From UBA1672 sp964351365 (GTDB taxonomy: Bacteria; Pseudomonadota; Alphaproteobacteria; Micavibrionales; Micavibrionaceae): 64,000 nucleotides of DNA. Each line of letters starts with the position of its first letter. Position 1 is the stretch's first letter. The position numbers and the translations under genes are program-made. The notes beneath the pieces are model-generated. The model had not been told where the DNA came from. It ran no database searches and was given only the letters and a program-made list of their open reading frames with translations. This document shows positions 1-7,104 of this stretch, piece after piece. The stretch covers positions 13,696-77,695 of the forward strand of contig CAYGNP010000010.1 in assembly GCA_964351365.1 (NCBI GenBank), written 5' to 3'.

Positions 1-521
1 TTGCCGGATGCGTCTTGCGCCACAGCAATAAGGCAAGGCACGCCGCCGCCCTTTTGATATTCGCCGCGCACGGTATGGCCTGGGCCTTTTGGGGCAACCA
101 TGATCACGTCCAGATCAGCGCGAGGTTTGATGAGGCCGAAATGGATGTTCAGGCCGTGTGCGAACATTAATGTTGCGCTTTTTTTGAGGTTTTTCTCAAG
201 CTCGTCACGGTAGATGTCGGCTTGATGTTCATCGGGTGTGAGCATCATGACAACATCCGCTTCGGCTGCGGCCTTCGCGGGCGGCATAACGGTGAAGCCT
301 GCTTTTTCGGCTTTTTTCGTAGAGGATGATCCATCGCGCAGACCGATAATTACGGTTTTAACGCCGCTATCCTTGATATTTTGAGCGTGGGCGTGCCCTT
401 GTGAGCCGTAGCCGATGATCGCGACTTTTTTGCCCTTAATGAGGTCAAGGTTGCAATCTTTGTCGTAATAGACATTCAGTGATGTTTGGTTCATTGGTAT
501 TTCCTGCGCAGCATGTGCCAT
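1..521 (-). CDS. ilvC: Ketol-acid reductoisomerase, N-terminal part (cut by window edge)
   Basis: Acetohydroxyacid isomeroreductase converts acetolactate or acetohydroxybutyrate to the dihydroxy acid using NADPH, in valine, leucine and isoleucine synthesis. The visible N-terminal half carries the Rossmann dinucleotide-binding motif IIGYGSQGHAHAQN, then VMMLTPDEHQ and MFAHGLNIHFG, followed by MVAPKGPGHTVR, all diagnostic of IlvC. The reading frame runs off the left edge. Two starts are possible: ATG at 521 with AGAGG 8-9 nt upstream, or ATG at 494 with AGGA 7 nt upstream; family members usually begin just before VYYDKD, which favours 494. It is the last visible gene of the ilv operon, separated from the LysE gene by about 95 bases that include a hairpin. 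Confidence 0.96.
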   Translation of the reverse strand, partial: MAHAAQEIPMNQTSLNVYYDKDCNLDLIKGKKVAIIGYGSQGHAHAQNIKDSGVKTVIIGLRDGSSSTKKAEKAGFTVMPPAKAAAEADVVMMLTPDEHQADIYRDELEKNLKKSATLMFAHGLNIHFGLIKPRADLDVIMVAPKGPGHTVRGEYQKGGGVPCLIAVAQDASG

Positions 522-584
522 GTTTGTTGCCTCTTTATATTCGTTAAGTGAAAGCATAAAACAGGGTTTTGCGGGTGAAATCAA

Positions 585-622
585 GGGATAATGTGGGGTA
601 TAGGATTGTATTTCATTATCCC
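585..622. other. Inverted repeat between the LysE-type gene and ilvC
   Basis: A perfect 9-bp inverted repeat (GGGATAATG at 585-593 and CATTATCCC at 614-622) overlaps the stop of the LysE-type gene and precedes ilvC. There is no T run on the minus-strand side, so it is not an ordinary terminator. It could protect mRNA or tune ilvC within the operon; this is inference only. Confidence 0.35.
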
Positions 623-1251
623 CCGCTTTGTGTTGACCAGGCAAACCATAGCGCGATGAGGGCAAGAAGGGCAGATAATATGCGCCGGACAATCATGCGT
701 TTATGCGTGTCCTGAAGGAAATTTCGGGCAGTACCGGCGAGCATCACGATCATTATGTGGATGGTTGTTGCGATGAATACATACAGGCAGGTCAGCCCGA
801 TGGCTTGTGCAGCAATTGGGCTGGATGATGAAATAAATGTTGGTAGAACAGCGATATAGAACAGGCCGGCCTTGGGGTTGAGGAGGTTTGTGACAAGTCC
901 GCGGCGGAAGTTTTTTATGTTTTGGGTATATATATCCTGTTTGATATCAGGGTCTTTTTCTTCTGTCTTCCAGCCGTCCCATGCAAGCCAGAGAAGGTAT
1001 AGAATGCCGCCAACCCGCAGGGCCTGATATAATGCTGGCGAGCTTGTAATGAGGGTTGCAATGCCTAGCGCCGCGGCGATGCCAATCGTCAGAAGCCCTA
1101 GTGCAATTCCCAGGGTTGTGAAAAACCCGGATTTCTTGCCTTCTGTAATGCTGATGATCGCCAGATAAGCCATGTTAGGGCCGGGTGTTAATTCAATTAT
1201 GATGCATGTGGTTATGAAGCCAAGTAGCAAATTTGCGGATATTGCATCCAT
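616..1251 (-). CDS. LysE/RhtB family amino acid exporter
   Basis: A 211-residue inner membrane protein with about six hydrophobic segments. The N-terminal signature ELTPGPNMAYLAI (residues 20-32), with the conserved TPGPN, identifies the LysE/RhtB translocator superfamily, whose members export amino acids such as lysine, threonine, homoserine or leucine; a GLVTNLLNPKAGLFY stretch in the middle is also typical. It lies 9 bases after ilvH and before ilvC on the same strand, so export of a branched-chain amino acid or its intermediate is a reasonable guess from context, but the substrate is not visible in the sequence. Length is normal for the family. Confidence 0.9.
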   Translation of the reverse strand: MDAISANLLLGFITTCIIIELTPGPNMAYLAIISITEGKKSGFFTTLGIALGLLTIGIAAALGIATLITSSPALYQALRVGGILYLLWLAWDGWKTEEKDPDIKQDIYTQNIKNFRRGLVTNLLNPKAGLFYIAVLPTFISSSSPIAAQAIGLTCLYVFIATTIHIMIVMLAGTARNFLQDTHKRMIVRRILSALLALIALWFAWSTQSGG

Positions 1252-1260
1252 GATATTGCC

Positions 1261-1827
1261 TTAAGCCCCGATTGCGTTTTTTCCCCGTGAAATGGCGGCG
1301 ATCCCTGTGCGCGATACATCGATGAGGCCGAGCGGGCCCATGAGGTCGATGAAGGCATTTATTTTTGAGGGGGTGCCGGTGATTTCAAAGACAAAAGATT
1401 CAAGGGTTGAATCTACGGCGCGGGCGCGAAAAATGTCGGCGGAGCGCAGGGCCTCGATGCGTTTTTCGCCGGTGCAAACAACTTTGACAAGGGCAAGTTC
1501 TCGCTCGACGTAATGACCGTCTTCAGAAAGGTCTGAGACCTCTAGTACAGGAACGAGGCGCTCCAGCTGAGCTTTGATCTGATCGATTACGTTTGGTGTG
1601 CCGGAGCAGGATATCGTGATGCGCGAGAGATGCTTGCTGTGATCGGTTTCGGCAACGGTCAGGCTTTCGATATTATAGCCGCGTCCTGAAAAAAGGCCCA
1701 CAACACGAGCAAGAATGCCGGGCTCGTTATTTACCAGAATTGCGAGGATATGGGTTTCTTCTGCCTGCTGCGCGGGGCCTGTTCCGTAGACGCTTTTACT
1801 TGGTTTTTTATTTTGGGCGGTGCTCAT
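1261..1827 (-). CDS. ilvH: Acetolactate synthase small (regulatory) subunit
   Basis: Regulatory subunit of acetohydroxyacid synthase; binds valine and activates the large subunit. The 188-residue protein has an N-terminal ACT domain at about residues 24-100 (THILAILVNNEPGILARVVG, then GRGYNIESLTV) and the C-terminal ALS_ss_C domain (ELALVKV to RTGIAA). Length and both domains are normal for IlvH/IlvN. Unusually, a membrane protein gene sits between it and the catalytic subunit gene; the genes are still closely packed (13 bases upstream, 9 downstream), so they are probably one transcript. Confidence 0.96.
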   Translation of the reverse strand: MSTAQNKKPSKSVYGTGPAQQAEETHILAILVNNEPGILARVVGLFSGRGYNIESLTVAETDHSKHLSRITISCSGTPNVIDQIKAQLERLVPVLEVSDLSEDGHYVERELALVKVVCTGEKRIEALRSADIFRARAVDSTLESFVFEITGTPSKINAFIDLMGPLGLIDVSRTGIAAISRGKNAIGA

Positions 1828-1840
1828 GGGTTTTCTTTCC

Positions 1841-3406
1841 TTATCGTGCCTTCTTTTTCCTATATATATCGTAGCGAATCAAGCCTTCGTTTGGTAATTT
1901 GCGTTCCATGTAGGCGAGGCGGTCTATGTTCAGTGTTTTTTCCAACTCGTAATTCTCCCAAATTTTAGTAAATTTTGGATCTGTTTCTTGTAGATAATCG
2001 AAGTAATTAAATAGTTTTTCTTTTTCAGAAGGAAAAGGAAAATGGCCAATAATAATCGTTTCAGGTTCATATTCTTTGATATCCTGCGCAAGAATAGTTG
2101 TGAATTTTTGCTGCGTTTTTAAATCAACTGTATTTTTTTTATTTAAAAAGAAAGTGCTGAACCACATATATGGGAAACGCGAGGCATGGGTGCATCCGGT
2201 GTAAATTGATAATTCATGCGTCATATTGATCATGTCATTAAGCAGCAGGAAAGAGCAGGGGGTTTGAGCGGTTTTTACGATTGATGCGAGCGTGGAGTTT
2301 TTATATTGCTCGTGCGATGGTATCTTGGATATGTTTTTGTAGGATATTAAAAGGCTGTAGGTAATTACGCAAGCTACGCAAAAAAAACTCAGATTTTGAG
2401 TGTGTTGGGTTACTTTGAGTTTTACAAGCATGCGCTCTGCGATGTCTTTAAGCAAAAGCCCCATGGCACAATTGAAGAAAATTGTTGCAGCAGTGGCCTG
2501 GTAGCTCCAGCCTTTTCCCTGCAGCATAAAGGGAATGAGGCAAAGAATGGATATATATAAAAATATGTGGATTAGCGGCGGTACGTTTTTAAGGAAGAAT
2601 TTTACAATCACGAGAATCATGAAAGCCTGCGTCATTAGTAAAAAAGCGGTATGTATGGCCGAGGGGTAAATGTCGTTTGCATAGTATTTCAGAATATCGG
2701 GCAGGATGATATTCAGGAAATCGGGGAAGAGAAAAATTATTGCAGCGCAGTAGAGGGAAAACATGCCAGACAATGCTAAAAAATCTGAATCCCTTATGAT
2801 GCTCATGCGTTTTTGAGTTATAGACCGATGGAAGAATAAAGCGGCAGGGACGATACCATAGTGAGGTTTGAGCAGGATCAATATGCTCGCCGGGATCAGG
2901 ATTGCTCCTGTGAGTGCTGCGCTTAATTTTACTTTTTGAGTAATTAAGATTTGCAGCAAAACGAGTGGGAAAAGACCAAGGGCAAGGAGTTGATCTTTCT
3001 GGCCGAAATCGTGTCCCATTTTTAGGGTGTTTGTTAGAAGAAATATTGACAGTATAATATAGCGATCTGATGGTTTTAAAGTATCCATTCTTTTCAATAG
3101 AATGTTTGTTGCAGCAATTGAGAGAGCGAGCAGAGCAAAAACATAGATATTCGTTGCATGATATATTGGTATGCCAAGTTTTGAGAGCAGCACCGCGGGG
3201 ATTTGTAAAATCATGCTGAGCGGGGGGTTGGTGTCGTAGTAGCCCTGGCTCATGCTCATGCCGTCCAGCATGCGCCCTGCCGAGAGGGTCAGGAAGGCGA
3301 TGTCAGGGTTGATGGCGTTTGTGAATTGGCTAATCGCCCATGGGATGAGGGCGACGAGCAGGGCGAAAAAAGCGATGGGATAGAGGTTTTCCTGTTTCAG
3401 TGTCAT
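1841..3406 (-). CDS. Polytopic membrane protein, GT-C glycosyltransferase-like
   Basis: A 521-residue protein with about ten or more hydrophobic helices. The first extracytoplasmic loop contains an acidic site (INPDIAFLTL, then GRMLDGMSMSQGYYDTNPPL). The Asp followed by Y-x-D/E-xNPPL resembles the catalytic loop of GT-C fold enzymes (PMT/ArnT-like, family 39), which move sugars from a lipid carrier on the periplasmic face. The C-terminal 130 residues are soluble and include a Cys-rich patch. No confident family assignment is possible. Its position between ilvB and ilvH, with 29- and 13-base gaps, makes it part of the ilv operon, although no link to amino acid synthesis is apparent; it looks like an insertion into a conserved pair. 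Confidence 0.6.
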   Translation of the reverse strand: MTLKQENLYPIAFFALLVALIPWAISQFTNAINPDIAFLTLSAGRMLDGMSMSQGYYDTNPPLSMILQIPAVLLSKLGIPIYHATNIYVFALLALSIAATNILLKRMDTLKPSDRYIILSIFLLTNTLKMGHDFGQKDQLLALGLFPLVLLQILITQKVKLSAALTGAILIPASILILLKPHYGIVPAALFFHRSITQKRMSIIRDSDFLALSGMFSLYCAAIIFLFPDFLNIILPDILKYYANDIYPSAIHTAFLLMTQAFMILVIVKFFLKNVPPLIHIFLYISILCLIPFMLQGKGWSYQATAATIFFNCAMGLLLKDIAERMLVKLKVTQHTQNLSFFCVACVITYSLLISYKNISKIPSHEQYKNSTLASIVKTAQTPCSFLLLNDMINMTHELSIYTGCTHASRFPYMWFSTFFLNKKNTVDLKTQQKFTTILAQDIKEYEPETIIIGHFPFPSEKEKLFNYFDYLQETDPKFTKIWENYELEKTLNIDRLAYMERKLPNEGLIRYDIYRKKKAR

Positions 3407-3435
3407 ACAACTTAAAAACCTCTATCCGTTAATTT

Positions 3436-5250
3436 TTAAACCAAGCTCTTATCGAATTTATCGGCATCGGGGGAGAGGATCATTTCGTTATGCGCCTTGC
3501 CGGATGGGATCATCGGGAAACAATTTTCCTTTTGATCAACGCGGACGTCGACAATCGTGACTTTATCGGTTTTGAGCATTGCTTCGATAACGCCGTCCAG
3601 TTCGTCCACTGTTTCTGCGCGTAGGCCCACGCCGCCATAGGCTTCGGCAAGTTTGACGAAGTCGGGCAGGGAATCGGTATAGCTTTCGGAGTAACGTTCT
3701 CCGTGCAGGAGTTCCTGCCACTGACGCACCATGCCCATCCATTGGTTGTTCAGGATGAAGATTTTGACCGGCAGGCGGTATTGAACGGCAGTGCTCATTT
3801 CCTGGATGTTCATCAGAATTGAGGCTTCGCCAGCCACATCGATGACGAGCGCGTCTTTGTGCGCCATCTGCACGCCGACTGCTGCGGGGAGGCCGTAACC
3901 CATGGTGCCGAGGCCGCCGGAGGTCATCCAGCGGTTCGGTTCATTGAAGGGCAGGAATTGTGCCGCCCACATCTGGTGCTGGCCGACTTCGGTCGTGATG
4001 TAGGTGTCGCGCTTATCCTTTTCAATGAAGTGGCGAAGACGCTCTAGCGCGTATTGCGGTTTGATGATTGTTTTATGCTTTTTGTAAGCCAGACAATTTT
4101 TGGCGCGCCATTTTTCAATTTGTGCCCACCAATCCTTGAGCGCTTTTTGATCGGCCTTGTAGGCTTTTTTGCGCCAGATTTCGAGCATGGCGCGAATGGC
4201 GCGCTCGGCGTCTGATACAATTGCGATATCAACGGGTACGTTTTTGTTGATCGAGCTGGCGTCGATATCGATGTGGATTTTTTTCGAATGGGGCGCGAAT
4301 TTATCCAGTCGGCCTGTCACGCGGTCATCAAAACGAGCGCCGATACAGATCATAACATCGCAGTCATGCATCGTCCAATTGGCCTCATACGTGCCGTGCA
4401 TGCCGAGCATGCCGAGCCATTGCTTGTCATTTGCAGGATATGCGCCCAAGCCCATAAGGGTTGATGTAATCGGGAAGCCGGTTTCGCGTACAAGCTCGCG
4501 CAGGAGGACGCTTGTGTTTGCGCCTGAGTTAATAACGCCGCCGCCCGTATAAAAGACGGGTTTTTTTGCGCTTGCCATGAGGGCGACAGCATCGGCTATT
4601 GCCTCGATGTCGGGGTCGATGTCGGGCTGGTAATGGGTGTGCATCTGGGCGTGCTCTTTATCGACATAGTCGCCTTTAGCGAATTGTATATCTTTTGGGA
4701 TATCGATTACAACCGGCCCAGGTCGCCCTGAGCGCGCGATGTGAAAGGCCTCGTGCACGGCGCTGGCGAGCTTGTTGGGGTCTTTCACCAGATAATTATG
4801 CTTGGTGCAGGGGCGGGTAATGCCAATGGTGTCGGCCTCCTGGAAGGCGTCTGTTCCGATTAAAAATGTTGGAACCTGTCCAGTGATGCAGACAAGGGGA
4901 ATGGAATCGAGCATGGCATCGGCCAGTCCCGTCACGGCATTGGTTGCGCCGGGGCCGGATGTTACCAGCGCGCAGCCGACTTTGCCGGTGGAGCGGGCGT
5001 AACCTTCGGCGGCGTGCAGGGCTCCGCCTTCTTGGCGTACCAGAACATGCTTGATTTTGGATTGTTTGAAAATTTCATCATAGATGGGCAGAACCGCGCC
5101 GCCGGGATAGCCGAAAATTGTATCCACACCTTGTTCCTGAAGGGCTTTGATGACCATTTCCGCGCCGGTCATTTCCTGTGTTTTGGCTTTTTTTGCCGGC
5201 TTTATGTCGGTGATGTTATCACTTTTCTTTTTTGCTTTTGCGGTGCTCAT
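3436..5250 (-). CDS. ilvB: Acetolactate synthase large (catalytic) subunit
   Basis: Thiamine diphosphate and FAD-dependent acetohydroxyacid synthase; condenses two pyruvates, or pyruvate and 2-ketobutyrate, in the first common step of branched-chain amino acid synthesis. Visible features are GYPGGAVLPIYD, the catalytic-Glu stretch RQEGGALHAAEGYAR, the central FAD-binding domain (GRFDDRVTGRLDKFAP), and the C-terminal ThDP/Mg motif VAGEASILMN ending in NNQWMGMVRQWQ. The first Mg ligand position reads GEA where GDA or GDG is usual. The frame opens at a TTG at 5265, but the ATG at 5250 is preceded by AAGGAAAG at good spacing and is the likely start (604 residues). A Lys-rich N-terminal extension of about 30 residues precedes the enzyme fold. 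Confidence 0.96.
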   Translation of the reverse strand: MSTAKAKKKSDNITDIKPAKKAKTQEMTGAEMVIKALQEQGVDTIFGYPGGAVLPIYDEIFKQSKIKHVLVRQEGGALHAAEGYARSTGKVGCALVTSGPGATNAVTGLADAMLDSIPLVCITGQVPTFLIGTDAFQEADTIGITRPCTKHNYLVKDPNKLASAVHEAFHIARSGRPGPVVIDIPKDIQFAKGDYVDKEHAQMHTHYQPDIDPDIEAIADAVALMASAKKPVFYTGGGVINSGANTSVLLRELVRETGFPITSTLMGLGAYPANDKQWLGMLGMHGTYEANWTMHDCDVMICIGARFDDRVTGRLDKFAPHSKKIHIDIDASSINKNVPVDIAIVSDAERAIRAMLEIWRKKAYKADQKALKDWWAQIEKWRAKNCLAYKKHKTIIKPQYALERLRHFIEKDKRDTYITTEVGQHQMWAAQFLPFNEPNRWMTSGGLGTMGYGLPAAVGVQMAHKDALVIDVAGEASILMNIQEMSTAVQYRLPVKIFILNNQWMGMVRQWQELLHGERYSESYTDSLPDFVKLAEAYGGVGLRAETVDELDGVIEAMLKTDKVTIVDVRVDQKENCFPMIPSGKAHNEMILSPDADKFDKSLV

Positions 5251-5305
5251 TGGTCTTTCCTTCAAATTTTGTCCTAATTTAACGTATTTTTTTGTGTTTA
5301 AACAT

Positions 5306-5333
5306 AAAAAAACGCCCCTTTTTTTGAGGGGCG
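5306..5333 (-). terminator. Attenuator terminator of the ilv operon
   Basis: On the minus strand a 7-bp G+C-rich stem (CGCCCCT / AGGGGCG) with a 7-nt A-rich loop is followed directly by seven T residues. It lies between the leader peptide stop and ilvB, the classic position for a transcription attenuator. Confidence 0.9.
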
Positions 5334-5358
5334 CTGCTTTTTAAAATTTGCACGGTGT

Positions 5359-5436
5359 TTACGTGCGCAGCGCTCCCTCGTGCACGAGCACGACAGATAG
5401 AACCACGACGTTTACAATGTTCAAATTTTTATTCAT
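5359..5436 (-). CDS. ilv operon leader peptide, 25 residues
   Basis: A short frame from ATG at 5436 to TAA at 5359. It begins MNKNLNIVNVVVLSVVLV and then ends in HEGALRT. Of 25 residues, seven are Val, four Leu and one Ile, clustered so that a ribosome short of charged Val- or Leu-tRNA would stall in the middle. It is followed by mutually exclusive antiterminator and terminator stems before ilvB. This is the standard design of branched-chain amino acid attenuators; attenuation of ilvBN has been reported in Caulobacter. The peptide is a regulatory device, not expected to act as a protein. Confidence 0.9.
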   Translation of the reverse strand: MNKNLNIVNVVVLSVVLVHEGALRT

Positions 5437-5473
5437 GAACTGAAGCTATCCTATCATTTTGCTCTGTGCAAGC

Positions 5474-5503
5474 AAAAAAGCCTCCTTACCGAAGTAAGAA
5501 GGC
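5474..5503 (-). terminator. Strong terminator with UUCG tetraloop
   Basis: On the minus strand, a 10-bp stem (GCCTTCTTAC / GTAAGGAGGC, one G-T pair) is closed by a TTCG tetraloop and followed by six T residues. It ends whatever is transcribed from the right, just before the ilv leader. On the plus strand only four T residues follow, so the minus direction is the meaningful one. Confidence 0.9.
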
Positions 5504-5516
5504 CTTTTGTTGCCGA

Positions 5517-5609
5517 TTAAGACAAAGCGAAGGAAGGTGAATATGATCTTCGTGAAGAGATTTTGCTTGAGCAAATAACCCTAAAATGACCGACCATATT
5601 CGCTTTCAT
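5517..5609 (-). CDS. Possible 30-residue small protein or second leader peptide
   Basis: A frame from ATG at 5609 to TAA at 5517, inside the candidate RNA and ending 14 bases before its terminator stem. The peptide starts MKANMVGHFRVICSSKISS and is Ser- and Arg-rich; AGGA lies 10 bases upstream of the ATG. The position right before a terminator recalls leader peptides, but there is no obvious run of a regulatory codon apart from Ser. It may equally be chance. Confidence 0.3.
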   Translation of the reverse strand: MKANMVGHFRVICSSKISSRRSYSPSFALS

Positions 5610-5922
5610 ATCTGTTTTTCCTGATCCCAGTTTCGTTAGATCCTTTAAATCAGGTCACTCAATTATTAAAAAGCTCTCGCTTTTCAAGTACCGAGTTAAA
5701 CACGCCAGAGCTTTTGGCTCCAAGCAATTTTACATGGTCTAACCCGAGGGGCGGGTTCATGCAAAACGACATCCGGCTTAACCTTCTTTTGTCCGCAGTA
5801 AGCCATTTTGTCAGTGGAAGGTTTTGATCTTACAACCAGAACGATCCACACACGAAACTGCGGTCAGGGAAACAAGCTTTTAAGGGCTTATTTCATCTCA
5901 GGTCTTACCCCTTGATGTTTTT

Positions 5923-5951
5923 ATTATGGCGCGGTTTGGGTGTGAAATCAA
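5923..5951 (-). promoter_or_regulatory. Sigma-70-type promoter for the candidate RNA
   Basis: On the minus strand TTGATT (complement of 5946-5951) is spaced 17 nt from CATAAT (complement of 5923-5928). Predicted start of transcription is near 5916, reading leftward through the structured region. Confidence 0.55.
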
Positions 5952-6034
5952 TAAATTTCTTATATTTTTCAATACCTTAGTTTATAAACAGGTCTGGTTT
6001 ATGAATCGTATTTTGATTCAGTGTTATGCTGAAT

Positions 6035-6055
6035 TTATCCACAAGATGTGGATAA
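6035..6055. other. Two perfect DnaA boxes in inverted orientation
   Basis: TTATCCACA (6035-6043) and its complement TGTGGATAA (6047-6055) are separated by three bases. Both match the 9-mer consensus exactly. A weaker TGTGGTTAT follows at about 6062. The surrounding 5940-6180 is A+T-rich and noncoding. This could be a DnaA-regulated promoter site, a titration site or part of a replication origin; too few boxes are visible to call an origin. Confidence 0.6.
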
Positions 6056-6189
6056 ATAGGCTGTGGTTATAAACAGGGTCTGTGGGGGTAAATTTTTTGA
6101 TTATGTGCGTTTATAGACGAATCGATTCTGATTTGAAAGAGCAAAATGAAGTTATTACAGATTATAAATTCTTAGCGCGGCGAAAAATC

Positions 6190-6226
6190 TATTAGATCCT
6201 TCGGCCTTCGTGGGCCTTAGGATGAC
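6190..6226. repeat. Intergenic palindromic repeat at the 3' end of miaA
   Basis: An imperfect palindrome of about 37 bases built from AGATCCTTCGGCC and GGGCCTTAGGATGAC. It resembles the 'GTCATCCT...AGGATCT' palindromes dispersed in many proteobacterial genomes and could act as a 3' mRNA hairpin. Only one clear copy is seen in this window. Confidence 0.5.
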
Positions 6227-6229
6227 AAT

Positions 6230-7093
6230 TTATTCAATTTGATTTCTAAACCATGTGACTTGTTGTTTGGCGTAGCGGCGGGTGCGGGCCTGCGCTTTTT
6301 CAATGGCGTCTTCCTTTGAGGTCTTGCCGTTAATATAGCCGAGGAGTTCGCGGTATCCCAGGGCCTTGAGGAGGGGGATGTTCTCCTTTATATCCGTGCG
6401 CTTTGAGAAGGCTTCGACTTCTTCGAGTGCGCCGTTTTCAATCATCCAGAGGAAGCGGTCATTGCAGCGCTGGTGGAGGACAGGGCGGTCGGGGATGATG
6501 ATTTTTATATTGAAATCCCAATGATCGGGCGGGGCAAGGCGGCTGAGCTTTTGCCAGTGGGCGAGGCTTTTTCCGGTGGCCTCCAGCACCTCCATCGCGC
6601 GCAGGATGCGGGCTTTATGGTTGACGTGAAAGCGATCGGCCATTTCGGGATCGCGGGATTTTAGCTCGGCGTAAAATTCTTCTGCGCCAATATCATTATA
6701 GTGGGCGGTGAGGCGGTCTCTTATCTCTTGCGGGATGTCCGGCATGGGGGAGAGGCCGTCGGTTAGGGCTTTGATGTAAAGGCCTGTTCCACCTACGATG
6801 ATCGGGGTTTGCCCGTTTTCGAGTGTTTCATGAATGAGTGGCTCAACCATTTCGCGCCATGAGCCGGCTGAGCATGCTTCGTTTGGGTGGAGGTGGCTGT
6901 AGAGTTTATGGGGCGCGCGGGCGCAATCTTCTTGCGGCGGCTGTGCGGTGAGCAGGTGTAGTCCGTCATAGATTTGAAGCGAATCACAATTCACGATAAC
7001 GCCGTTTATTTTTTTCGCCAGATCAAGGGCGTAGGCCGACTTACCGCTGGCGGTCGGGCCAGCGATGATGTGGATGGTTTGCTTTTGTGTCAT
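6230..7093 (-). CDS. miaA: tRNA dimethylallyltransferase
   Basis: Transfers a dimethylallyl group to N6 of A37 in tRNAs that read UNN codons, improving decoding. The 287-residue protein has the P-loop IIAGPTASGKSAYALDLA (residues 9-26), the family motif NCDSLQIYDGL, PIIVGGTGLYIKAL, and the C-terminal RYAKQQVTWFRNQ. All are diagnostic of MiaA. The protein is a little shorter than the usual 300-315 residues. It follows degP on the same strand by 11 bases and is probably the last gene of the hflK-hflC-degP-miaA operon. The signature motifs are intact. Confidence 0.96.
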   Translation of the reverse strand: MTQKQTIHIIAGPTASGKSAYALDLAKKINGVIVNCDSLQIYDGLHLLTAQPPQEDCARAPHKLYSHLHPNEACSAGSWREMVEPLIHETLENGQTPIIVGGTGLYIKALTDGLSPMPDIPQEIRDRLTAHYNDIGAEEFYAELKSRDPEMADRFHVNHKARILRAMEVLEATGKSLAHWQKLSRLAPPDHWDFNIKIIIPDRPVLHQRCNDRFLWMIENGALEEVEAFSKRTDIKENIPLLKALGYRELLGYINGKTSKEDAIEKAQARTRRYAKQQVTWFRNQIE

Positions 7094-7104
7094 CGGTTTT
7101 AGGA

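Larger units (their letters stand above)
5306..5436 (-). promoter_or_regulatory. ilv leader with alternative antiterminator/terminator pairing
   Basis: The transcribed leader of ilvB. GCGCTGC near the end of the leader peptide gene (complement of 5367-5373) is fully complementary to GCAGCGC (complement of 5331-5337), which overlaps the 5' arm of the terminator stem, so the two structures exclude each other. A perfect palindrome CTCGTGCACGAG and a GCACG/CGTGC hairpin around the leader stop codon can serve as the pause/protector stem. Ribosome stalling at Val or Leu codons would free the antiterminator. A plausible promoter is TTGCTT-16 nt-TAGGAT (about 5448-5475), with weak support. Confidence 0.85.
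5474..5916 (-). ncRNA. Candidate structured RNA of about 440 nt, unidentified
   Basis: This stretch has no credible ordinary gene, yet it is bounded by a good promoter (5923-5951) and a strong UUCG terminator (5474-5503), both on the minus strand. It is rich in complementary segments: CCGCAGT/ACTGCGG, AACCTTC/GAAGGTT, GGCTTA/TAAGCC, AACCCG/CGGGTT and a 9-bp AAAAGCTCT/AGAGCTTTT stem followed by a short T run. Several of these exclude each other, which suggests a switching leader or a folded RNA. It lacks the conserved elements of RNase P RNA, SRP RNA and tmRNA. It could be an independent RNA, or a long upstream leader with an additional attenuator that reads into the ilv leader. Confidence 0.5.

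Noticed and set aside
5696..5806. A 36-codon frame (starting MAYCGQKKVKPD) inside the candidate RNA
   Set aside because: No ribosome binding site, no recognisable features, and it overlaps segments better explained as RNA stems.
5474..5916. The unidentified transcript as RNase P RNA (rnpB), because of its length of about 440 nt
   Set aside because: The conserved GAGGAAAGTCC-type P4 half and its partner are absent on the minus strand.
5940..6180. The DnaA-box region as the chromosomal replication origin
   Set aside because: Only two perfect boxes and one weak one are visible, and no typical origin neighbours (hemE, parAB, gidA, dnaA) are in the window.
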